DNA from: Karalla daura
Taxonomy: Eukaryota > Chordata > Actinopteri > Chaetodontiformes > Leiognathidae
DNA: 64,000 nt
Assembly: GCA_029224185.1 (NCBI GenBank)
Contig: CM055188.1
Span: forward strand, 28,895,414 to 28,959,413
Direction: 5' to 3'
Part shown: positions 42,413 to 64,000 of the stretch, piece after piece
How the letters are laid out: every line of letters begins with the position of its first letter
Numbering within the stretch: position 1 is the first letter of the stretch
Made by a program: the position numbers and the translations under genes
The notes under the pieces: model-generated
Told to the model about the DNA's origin: nothing
What the model saw: the letters and a program-made list of their open reading frames with translations, nothing else
Databases searched by the model: none

Positions 42413-42974
42413 GGCTGGACCTGAATCATAACGAAGAGTACCTGGTTAATGTGGATAAGCATTGGTAAAGGGCGTGTGGGGTGAGAAAATGAAAAAAAGG
42501 AAAATTCCTCAACTTGTACCATACTCTTTTAAACCGTTTGCAACGTGAAACAGCATTAAAACGCTGTCAACTCGACGTCGACGACGTTTAAAAACCCAAA
42601 GCATAGAACTGAAGAAAAGCACGGCCTACTGCTACATACTCGACGGTAGGCTAACTTAAGCTAAGCTAAGTCGCGCTTCTACATGCGTTTTTATCCCCAG
42701 CGTCGACCTTTACACAAGTCACCCCAGACCCAACAACAGCACTCCCTTGCCTGCATTTAAAAATATACTCGCACAACAAATAGTCGTGAGTAAGCCAGTG
42801 CCATAGAATTAATTAGAGCATTTTAAACTGTCTTTCCCCTTTTCAGCGGCCTTCGGTTGAGAAGCTAACGGCTAATGTGCACAGAAAATAAACGATGAAT
42901 TAAAACGTCCGGACGATACCAGTTTTATCTTATCATAATACAGATATTTTTCGAGAAACTGAGTTTAACTCTAC

Positions 42975-43100
42975 CGTGAGTGAAGAATTTTACAGCTTAG
43001 TCTTCCTGCACGTCGACGCTCCGTTTGTTCTCCGGTCGACGACGGAATGGAATGACGCAAATACGCTTGTAGCAGGAGGAGGTGACGTGTTTCCGGTCCG
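42975..43100 (-). promoter_or_regulatory. srsf3: srsf3 non-coding exon 1 and promoter
   Basis: On the minus strand a CpG-rich stretch with a CRE-like CACGTCACC (near 43083) and TGCGTCATT (near 43060) leads into an exon that ends CTTCACTCACG|GTAGAGTT (junction 42975/42974). It splices to the coding exon whose acceptor is at 42421. The transcription start is inferred. Confidence 0.55.
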
Positions 43101-45150
43101 GTCCGCGCTGAGGTGGGAGTGGCCAAATTCGCCCTATCTGTAAACAGCAACGTAAACTAGCTTAAAAACAAATTTTGATACAAAGTTCGACGTGTCATTT
43201 GGGTCATTCCGCCGAATTGATAATGGTCGGTATACCATTAACCGAAAAGTGATGCGCAATGGCTAATGGGCACATTGGAGATGTGAATGGGGAAGTAAAA
43301 AATAAATATATAAATAAAAATGAGGAAGTCATTGTCACACAACGATTGATCAGTAGGTGGGGTTTTTATTGGTTTGGATATGTTATCTAGAATCGTTGAC
43401 AGGATATAAAACTTAACCTGCTCTGGAGCGTGACAGCCGTTCACCGGGCTAAGAAGTAAGCCAGCTGTGTGAAGCCCTGAGTTGAGCCCGAAGGTAGGAA
43501 GCTATTCACTCATCCTGCTACAGGATATGGGCCCCTCTGTAACTGCATCGTGAAACCTGACTCCATTATTCCTCTAAATGAAAGTATTAAAATGCTGTTG
43601 AAAACTTCAAATAACTAATTAATAACAACAGAGTAATAATAACTATCCATTTTTAAATTATATTATTTGTTAGTAATATTACTTATTATAACGTACACAT
43701 TATGATTATTAAAGTACAATAATAATTATAGTAACTTGCATTAAAACAATGATAACCAATTGAACGTCACCATCCAACTTCCTGTTCCTTTCACCCCTGC
43801 CCTGATGTGGATTTTTTTAATGAAATTCAATGTACCACCTATGCTTTGCAGGATATTTTCCAAACTGAAAGCTGTCATATGTTTGTAATCATATACAGAT
43901 TAGAACAGAAACAGACATTGCAATTTAAGAAATGCATTCATTACTGCATGTACAAATGTGACTGTTTATTCTGCTTTATGTTATATTTAAATTACATCTT
44001 TAATGTATGTGAACTTATTATCTGTTGTTTCTCTGTGCTAATGTTTTTTTTTCTATCACCTGCTGCTACTGCAAAAATGCCAATATCGTCACTTAGATCT
44101 CATCGAATGTTTGCTCTCCCACTCACATCAAGGACAATATAGACTAAAATAGAATACTCCTCTATACATCTCACAATGTCCTTAGAGCTTACAGCCCATG
44201 TGACAGACTCAAGGTCTGCATGCTGAATTCATCCAGGCACATCATATAATGTGGATTTTGAAAGCTCAAAGAGCCTTTCTTTGCTTCCATCCATTAGGTC
44301 ACCTACCTCGAACTTTTAAATATGTTGCAGGGGCCTTATGGAACCTATCTACAGTGCACATAGAGAGAAGACAATGAAACCACCCTGAATAGATTTCCAG
44401 TCTGTAGCAGACAAAGCTGTAAGATAATGAATTGATTGATTAGGAGTCATTATATCCCTATAGGATACAATTACAACTGGCCCTTGTAACCATAAGATAG
44501 AAACTTTACTCATCCCTTTGGGAAGTTGGAAAAATATATTTTGGTGTACTGCTCCAAACACCATATAATATGTTTTTTTCCCAGAATAAATAAATGCTGT
44601 TTTATTTAAAATAGGTCAAGCCATATATTCAACAGAAAGTTTCATTCATTAAATGTTCTGAAGAACATTTGCTGGGTTTTATATACTTTATACTCTATAT
44701 ACTTTTATATAGTCTACTTGGCACAAATAAAGAACAGGTGAGCAGGGAAAATGGAGGGAACAGGTGTCTAGAAAAGGTGGTGACTAAAAAGGTGGTCTTC
44801 CATCTTTTTGGTCTGACCCTTGGCACATGATCGTGGCAACAAAGCATAGTCTATAAGTGACTGTCACTGTGTCAATGACAGACAGAGGGAGACAAAGCTC
44901 CAACTCCAGCTGAAGGGGATGACTAACTCTTCTCTACTGGTGGTGGGACAAAATACACATGAAGGGACTTTCTCTCTCCCTCTCCATCCTCTCCTCCTGT
45001 ATAAGTCGACAAGGTGAGAGGTAGGCGCAACAGAGGAGGCCAAGGCAGGACTTCTCCGGCGGTTGCAGTTCAGGGCTGGACCCTGAGGAAACCAGAGGTT
45101 ACTGCGGCAAAGAAGAAGAAGAAGAAGAAGACTGATTTTGTTTGTCATTG
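43101..45150. other. Intergenic region right of srsf3, no gene recognised
   Basis: AT-rich DNA with no credible exon. A LINE-tail-like fragment (ACTTTACTCATCCCTTTGGG) lies at about 44502-44521. The (AAG)n run at 45112-45130 is a short simple repeat. Confidence 0.5.
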
Positions 45151-45152
45151 CG

Positions 45153-45258
45153 GTTGTATTTTAGTCAGGTTTCATTCGTTTGGGAAGCAATTTCTCAGGT
45201 AACTGGCTTTGGTTCAGTTGAATCCTATCCAAACTTTTCTTCCTCTACATGTTGGGGG

Positions 45259-45290
<32 letters not shown>

Positions 45291-45314
45291 TATGAAACCT
45301 GACTAAAATACAAC
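45153..45314. repeat. Small inverted-repeat element with 23-bp perfect arms
   Basis: GTTGTATTTTAGTCAGGTTT plus CAT (45153-45175) is exactly repeated in inverse at 45292-45314. The arms enclose about 116 bases that include poly-A and a TA run. The size and structure resemble a MITE. It may instead be two inverted pieces of a larger repeat. Confidence 0.8.
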
Positions 45315-45354
45315 TGCTATATATATGTAATATATATATTGCAGTAATATATAT

Positions 45355-45900
45355 GGGAGGATAGATATTTTTTGGCGTTTTTTTACTGTGCAAAGCACTT
45401 TGAGCCACTTCTTTTTGCATAAAGAGTGTTTTATAAATAAAGTTTTTATTGATTGATATAATGTTTAAAGAGAGAGATAGATAGAGAGAAGACCCAAATG
45501 AAGATTCCTAGTTTAATTGGGAATTAAGGAACTTCTTACTAGTCTCTTCCATGTCTCCCCGGGTTTGTAGATCTGTATAGATCTGTCACATTTTTCTACA
45601 GAAAAAGCAGCAATGAAGAATAATCTCTGCATACATGCAGACGTCAGATTTAGAGGTGCCTTTCTTTCTTTCCTAGAGGATTTTTTTGTTTTTGTTTTTT
45701 TTCACTGTGCAAAGCACTTTGAGCCACTTCTTTCTGCATAAAAACTGCTTTATAAATAAAGTTTTTATTTATTGATTGATTGATTAATTTATTCATTCAT
45801 CTGCCATTTCACCAGCTGGGACATACAAGGACCAGACAGTGGTATTTGAATGCTGAAATCAGGATGATGGACTGAACCAGCACACACAGAAATAAAGTTT
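45355..45900. repeat. Mosaic of duplicated segments, partly shared with the ahcyl1 locus
   Basis: The part 45460-45680 matches 47140-47560 upstream of ahcyl1, with about 140 bases missing. The part 45780-45880 matches 59870-59955 in the last ahcyl1 intron (shared text ATCTGCCATTTCACCAGCT). CTGTGCAAAGCACTTTGAGC occurs twice (45388 and 45704), followed by TTTATAAATAAAGTTTTTAT and TTGATTGATT tails typical of fish LINE/SINE 3' ends. Confidence 0.7.
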
Positions 45901-46185
45901 CTGGTATATAGAGATCGAATACTGAATTTATTATTTGGATCTATTTCTGGGTTAAAATGTACAAGTCTCTGCAAAACTTTATAATGTCCTTATTCATACA
46001 TACATTTTGAATTTTTAAATGCAGTTAAAATCAGCAAAATATGAGCAAATGAGATGTGAGTATAATACAAAAAAAAATTAGTCCAAGCTCTACAATCTTT
46101 TGAAAGTACTTGACAGAAAAGCATGTAAGGTATTTTGGATCAAACCAGTGCTCCACAGCTATGTATGTAAACAGAAAACATACAT

Positions 46186-46213
46186 ACCTAGGATAGTATA
46201 CACTATCCTAGGT
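46186..46213. repeat. Perfect 12-bp palindrome
   Basis: ACCTAGGATAGT and ACTATCCTAGGT are exact inverse copies separated by ATAC. The hairpin lies in otherwise featureless DNA upstream of ahcyl1. Confidence 0.9.
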
Positions 46214-47139
46214 CCTCTTTTAGTCAGAATATGTGCAGGTGGTATGCTGTTATGCTTCCCCCTTCTTTCCTGGGTATGTAGAGATGAATTTGATGCCCAG
46301 AGAGAAGGACAGATTGCAGTCCCACTGAGCTGCAACCATCTGTGAATCCCACGGACGTGAAGGATTTGCACAGGAACAACGTGGTGTTACAGAATTTTCC
46401 AGAACTCTTTGTGTCACACTTTTGCCACACACTCAGGTCAGGCTAGGCCTCAAGGCCACTATGACCCTCCAACAGAAAGATGTCATCTTGCCTTTAGATA
46501 ACAGATAGAGATATCTACATCTGCCCAAGAAAACATTAAAATAAAAACAAGATATAGCGTTATCATTTTGTCATGGCCTCCTGTATCAGAGGAGTGTGCA
46601 TGAACCTGTAGACAAAACAGTAGCTCGTCTCCTATTCTTCTTCTCTTCTGCATTTGTACTCTCAGTCGTGCTTTCGCAGTCTTTGGTAAGCTGAAGAATA
46701 GAGCACTATTTATTGATGCACTACATGGTGTCCTATGTGCGAGATAAATCATGCTTGAATATTTTTTCTCTTATCTGTATGTCCTAATCCTATATGTCCG
46801 AAGCAGTTCAGTTTGAGCTGGATTAAAAAAAAAGAAAAGAAAAAAGGGGAAAAAAGCATGCAGTGTTATGCAGGTTTGTATTTTGCATTTTACTTGAGTA
46901 CCGGATTGCGTGCATAGCCACAATGTGTCGTGCCAGTAGTAAGTAGTAATGTTTATTTCACAATGTCAAGACAGTCAGTGGGCATGCGTGCTAAATGAGG
47001 ATTCCTCTGGGCTTAATGTTGTGTTTGAGTGAACTGGGAACTGATGGCTTTGACTCTAGACTTCTTAGAGGGCTCATACACAATAACAAAAAGAATGAAT
47101 AAATGGATATAAATTTCTCTCTAACATAGCACACCAGCT

Positions 47140-47158
47140 AATGTTTAAAGAGAGTGAT

Positions 47159-47229
<71 letters not shown>

Positions 47230-47570
47230 TAAGACCCAAATGAAGATTCCTGGTTTAATTGGGTATTAAGGGCCTTCTTCCTTGTCTCTTCCATGTCTCC
47301 ACAGGTTGTGTCTCTGTATGTCTCTATTTTGGTCTGTCACACATAAAGCAGTAATGAAGAATAATCTCTGCATACATGCAGAGATTATAGACATGCACAC
47401 ATACATAAATGTTCTGCATAATGATGGAAAACATAACTCTACACGGGAGATTGCAATATACTGACTGACTGTATTATTGTATACATATAAAAAATAATTG
47501 ATGGATGTCCTCCAGACATTCGGTTTACAAACGTCAGATTTAGAGGTGCCCTTATTTCTTTCTGTCTTTC
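47140..47570 (+). repeat. Second copy of the mosaic segment, with (AG)n
   Basis: Matches 45460-45680 (shared text AGACCCAAATGAAGATTCCT and GAAGAATAATCTCTGCATAC) but carries a longer (AG)n array (47158-47227). It also has about 140 extra bases between CATACATGCAG and CGTCAGATTTAGAGGTGCC. It lies 0.4-0.9 kb upstream of the ahcyl1 start codon. Confidence 0.8.
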
Positions 47571-47871
47571 TTTCATTCTTGTACAGAGTGAATCGCCTAT
47601 TGTCCTACATTCTTCACCGGTCCTTAAACGCAGCCGTGTAAAACAAACCCTCCCCTCTCTATGTTGTTTAGTTACCGCCCACAAAGTTTTTCTCAACCAG
47701 GTGACAGCTGAGGCAGCAGAGGGGAACTACTCCACTCTGCTCCTCAACACGACAACACCCCAGACCTCCAAAACGCTACGCGACACATTTCAGACCTCCA
47801 GCACCCCTTCACGTCTTTTCAGAACCAACGTCTCTGCCTCAGCCTGCTAGCCTAGCACTACTGTTAGCCTG

Positions 47872-47879
47872 TGACGTCA
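47872..47879 (+). promoter_or_regulatory. ahcyl1: CRE in the ahcyl1 promoter
   Basis: A perfect palindromic cAMP-response element, TGACGTCA, about 120 bases upstream of the ahcyl1 ATG. The interval from there to the ATG includes a GT-rich stretch (47918-47975) that is probably 5' UTR. Confidence 0.55.
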
Positions 47880-48000
47880 CATCGAATAGGGCTCTGTGCT
47901 GTCGTAGCTGTCAGGGAGTGAGTGTGTGTATGCGTGTGCGTGTGTGTATGTATGTGTTTGTGTGTGCTTGTGTGAGTAAGTGACAACAACCAAAGACAAC

Positions 48001-60194
<12,194 letters not shown>

Positions 60195-63030
60195 TCTGCA
60201 GGGGACCTCGACACACCCACACGAGGACGGTACAAACATTCACCAACCCTCAGACAGAAGAAAAGATTTCTGTATATTTTATTTTATACCCTTCCTAAGA
60301 TGCACAGCTTATATTTACTTGTACTCGACTGGCAACGGTGATTTTAACTGCAATTTTAAGTGCTCAAAGCTCCCAGCTGGCTGTGATAAGTTGGTGTAAC
60401 CACTGCACTCGTCTCTGTTTCTTGGCTTCATTTCTTTCTGTACCCGCTGTTCCTTGGTTATTTTAGAGCTCTGATCCATATTGAATAATGTATCTATCTA
60501 TTGTGCCAAATGACTGGTGGTGAGAGGTTATGGGCTTTTGAAATGTGAAAAATCAGTTGTGAAATCAGTTAAACTTGTGAATGAACAGAAATCACAGAGT
60601 CACAATCCTCCATGGTATCTACTAAGGTAAAATGGCCTCTTGGAATTCATGGCTCTCAAACTTGGACAGGTTTGAGCTGCTGTATTTTGATTTTTTGCTC
60701 CTATTGACTCTGTCATCAACCTCCCATTAGAAAGCATCGGCAGTGATTTGTTTTTGAGAAACCAATACCCTTAGACAAGATTGAAACTTCTGGCTGGTGA
60801 AGACAGTCAAGCTCCGATGTGTTTCTCAGGAGTAGGTGGACCAAATCAGAGCTAAATTGTGATCAAGTCAGACGTACTTGTGTGTGTGCTGGATGTTGAA
60901 GTAGGCAAATGTTTTGCTTACAAATGAGCCATATCAACGTGTTAATCTGATTGTAAATCAGTGCTGAATCTCTGTGAGTTTTGTTCTGGAGTCTTTCTGC
61001 TCTATGATGGTCAAAAATGTACTTGATGCAGCTTTAAAGTTTCCTTCCTGTTTTGTTGTGGCAGCGCTCACTCACTTAATACATTCCATCCATGAGATGC
61101 AGAAGAGTAAATGCTCTCTGTAGTACCATACACTTTATTATACTATGTTTTAGCAGATGTGGGTAAATAAAATAATTCAGTACTTTTTTTTGACTATAGC
61201 AAACATAAGAAGGGAGCTTGGTGTTCGTTTTCACGTCTATATCTGAGATTTTAGTGTCTGGTAAGAATAGTGTCTGCACCTCAGGTCATTCAGATATCTC
61301 AAACTAATTGTAAATATATTTTTACCAGATCAGCACTCTCAAATCTAGAGTCTGTGTCATCCTCATGAAATTATGATTTGCAGTAGAACTATAAAAGAGT
61401 GGTAGAGATTTTGATACTCTGATCTCTGAATTACCTGTAAGTCATCTCCAGCTGTTTTTATCCTGTGAAAAAGCTTGCACAAGTTGCACACTGTCTGTTG
61501 ATCAGTGTTACTTAACAGTATGCCGCATATGCAACATCCTCCAATCCTTTGATCTCGTCCCGCAACTTCAAATTTACCATTAGGTTTGTCATGTGCGGGG
61601 ATTTTATTAACACAAAAGTAAGCTCTAAATGCTCAAAGCCTGAATGTTAATGGACTTCTCTGGATTTATTTGTCAGCAGGATTTACCGGGATAGATGTGT
61701 AAGCTTTACCTTCTGTGTTATCTTGTGGTAATGCATCTTCATTATAGTTATTCTAGAAGCACAGTGTTTTGTCTGCATTATTCTAAAGGTTTAAGCACTG
61801 TTATGTAAGGCTTATTAAATGCACAAATATATTATATTACTCGTCTATATTTACCTGTAATTGATCTAAATTAGTGGCCACATTGGGTGACCTACTTCAG
61901 TGATTCTTCTTCCTCTTTTTTTTTTAAAATCATGGTATGTGCAGATAGTTGTGCTAGATTTAAAGCTGTTGAGCAGATTTTCAGCCTGTTGTATTTCACA
62001 TGTGTATTTCATCTGTAGGCTGATTGTACAGATGACAGTATTACTGTCCCTGCCGACGTTTAGGCACTGACACGACGTCAAAGTGTTGTCTCACTCGTTA
62101 AACTGACACACCACTACCACCACCTAAAAACTTTAAATCAGGTGATTTCTGTCACATACTTATGCTGTATTATTGCGTGGTAGCCAACATCTACTAGCTA
62201 CTAAGAAGTGTTTTCATCTTTGCACTAGCAGCTTAAAGGACATCAGAGCCGAGGACGTCATTGTCAGCAGGATGAGCACTCTTAACTGTGGTTACTGGTC
62301 AGTTGACAGTGCCTTGTGACTCACTCAGTAATTTATATTCACATGTTTATCTCTGGTGATTTTAAAACCCATGGTCATTGCTCTGCAATATAGGGTGAGA
62401 GCTATGCAGCAAATCGATCTTAGTTTTCTTCTGTCAAAAGTATTCTACATTGTATTCTGCAACGGTGGAGAGTGGTCAAACCAGTGTTTCACCAAAAAGA
62501 AAAAAAGCATTATTGTAACCATTTTAGACAGTAGTTGGCAACAGTTTACATTTGGCTGTAATGGCTGTATGTACTTTATACACTCATTTTAAATGCAAAT
62601 GTTTCATCTTGCTTTTATTTCTTGCAGCAGATCAACATGTAATGCTAGATGACTTACTCTGGTCCTTTCATAATAGCACTTGAAAATTGCCTTTTTAAAC
62701 AGCTTATTTTTGTTCCTTTAATAACTGTCGTTTTACTCAAGTTCTATCTCTACTATAGAGACAAATGAATGTGTTATTACCGGAGAAAAGAGCTCGACTC
62801 CTGTCAAACATAAATAGATAAGCATACCACTGTGATTTAACAGTTGTACACTGTTGCTGGTTTTTGATGTGGAGATAGAGTTCTGTAAATTCTATATTAG
62901 TGAAAAAGTAGGCCTATATTTTCAACACTGTATTTGTAGTTTAGTTAGAAGGACACATTGTCAGCAGTATACACCCTGTTGAATTTATGTGCACACTTCC
63001 CTTTGAATAAACTGCTGTTCTAATTTCAAA
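60195..63030 (+). other. ahcyl1: ahcyl1 3' UTR and poly(A) signal
   Basis: A 2.8-kb non-coding region after the TAG at 60192. The last plausible signal is AATAAA at 63006-63011, just before strip1. An earlier candidate (AATAAAATAA, about 61167) would give a shorter transcript. No other gene is seen in this stretch. Confidence 0.6.
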
Positions 63031-63649
63031 ATGGCTCTGACTCTCATGTACACATTTACAATTGACTCATTCTAATACAAGAATATGCTTTACCAAAGTA
63101 AGCTGTTGCATTTTCTTTATTATTTTAATCAAATACAACCTATAATGACTCCTTTTAGGCGAGCAAACCAGTAAGCAACTAAGGAACAGTTTAATTTGGT
63201 TGTTGCATTTAACATTGAATTCCCTCCCACGCACGGTTACAGTTCATACATTGGCAACATTCTCTGGTCTCTTCAGTACTCATGTTTAAAGTTTTCCTTT
63301 TTTTCAGGTGGACTAACGATAAATAGACAATTTGCCACCGAGTTGTGTATCTTACGTTATCTCACCAGGGACCTTTTTGCTGTGAGGTGTCAGCGTTGTT
63401 CACACTATAGGCCCTCTGGACTGAATCGAACTTCTGTAACACAACACTAAATAGGCATGTACAATTTGTCACCAGGTTGGCAAATTTGGCTTTTTTATTT
63501 TATAGTATTTTAACACCATAAAAACTCCACACACACAACGTTATAGAGATCCCCACATGTTCTCTATTTTATGTGTACAATGTGTTAACCAGTCTGTGGT
63601 TTACCTTGTTCAAACTGGGTGCAGCCAAAGTCTCGCATCCAAACTCACA

Positions 63650-63659
63650 TCTCGCGAGA
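63650..63659. promoter_or_regulatory. strip1: TCTCGCGAGA core-promoter palindrome of strip1
   Basis: The palindrome TCTCGCGAGA is a known vertebrate housekeeping-promoter motif. It lies 24 bases upstream of the strip1 ATG, so transcription probably starts within or just after it. No TATA box is visible. Confidence 0.65.
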
Positions 63660-63682
63660 AGAAACGCTACGTCTAGAAAATA

Positions 63683-63793
63683 ATGGACGTCGGTGGGAAC
63701 GGAGCTGGGCTTCCTGCAAACAATAAACAGAGAGCGATGCTGCCCAACAAGAGCAGGGGAGAGTTCACCCGCAACCCGAGGAAAGATTCAGAG
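63683..63793 (+). CDS. strip1: STRIP1 first coding exon (partial gene)
   Basis: An ATG at 63683 opens 37 codons ending in GAG|GTATATAT (junction 63793/63794). The peptide has NNKQ near residue 13 and ends REFTR/NPRKDSE-like (GEFTRNPRKDSE), as in the N-terminus of striatin-interacting protein 1. STRIP2 has RRESE at that point, so STRIP1 fits better. STRIP1 is a scaffold of the STRIPAK phosphatase/kinase complex. The AHCYL1-STRIP1 adjacency of human 1p13 supports the call. The remaining exons lie beyond the window. Confidence 0.88.
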
Positions 63794-64000
63794 GTATATA
63801 TACGCATTTTTACACCGTGATTTTTGTCATAAATGGACGAGGCCTCTTTCTTTTTTTCTCTCTTCTGGTCCTCTCTGACGTCTGTCGTTAGCTCTGATAG
63901 GCTAATGCAGCTAAACTGTCACCGTTAACAAACCGGGAGGGGACAAACAAACAACAGCGGAAAGTCTAGACACTTTCCAAGAGCTGTTGCTTTTAATTGT

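Noticed and set aside
47980..48000. Start of ahcyl1 seven codons earlier
   Set aside because: The upstream codon is GTG. The first ATG with a suitable context is at 48001.

Overview
The window is a vertebrate nuclear locus, most likely from a ray-finned (teleost) fish. Genes are split into short exons by GT-AG introns, simple repeats are abundant ((GATA)n, (CA)n, (CT)n), and there are a Tc1-like transposon and several dispersed repeats that I recognise, from memory, as common in fish genomes. No prokaryotic, organellar or CRISPR features are present.

Layout, left to right. 1-2.8 kb holds no identified gene, only one candidate minus-strand exon. 2.86-8.2 kb carries the last four coding exons of a tmcc2-like gene (minus strand); its 5' exons were not found. 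8.4-16.1 kb is repeat-rich non-coding DNA. 16.55-18.7 kb carries a CDKN1-family gene (minus), called here the cdkn1d-like paralogue. 19.87-21.3 kb is a decayed Tc1 element and about 24.3-25.3 kb a decayed retroviral gag-like fragment. 25.6-28.5 kb is cdkn1a (p21, minus) with a TATA box and a good p53-type site, plus a possible second promoter at 30.8 kb. 34.6-35.75 kb looks like a CpG-rich plus-strand promoter with two candidate exons of an unidentified transcript. 36.88-43.05 kb is srsf3 (minus). 47.9-63.0 kb is a complete ahcyl1 (plus, 17 coding exons, 550 aa), followed within 0.7 kb by the first exon of strip1 (plus), which runs off the window.

In human the same neighbours lie in three places: CDKN1A-SRSF3 on 6p21, AHCYL1-STRIP1 on 1p13 and TMCC2 on 1q32. 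The window therefore joins pieces of what look like paralogous regions. The genes do not form one pathway: two cell-cycle inhibitors, one splicing factor, one IP3-receptor/ion-transport regulator, one STRIPAK scaffold and one ER membrane coiled-coil protein.

The most interesting signal is the tandem CDKN1 pair. Both copies keep the cyclin/CDK-binding domain and the same exon plan. In the cdkn1d-like copy a stop codon falls inside the C-terminal PCNA-binding (PIP) box, although the splice donor and a vestigial exon 3 survive. The two 3' UTRs are about 90% identical in blocks while the proteins are strongly diverged.
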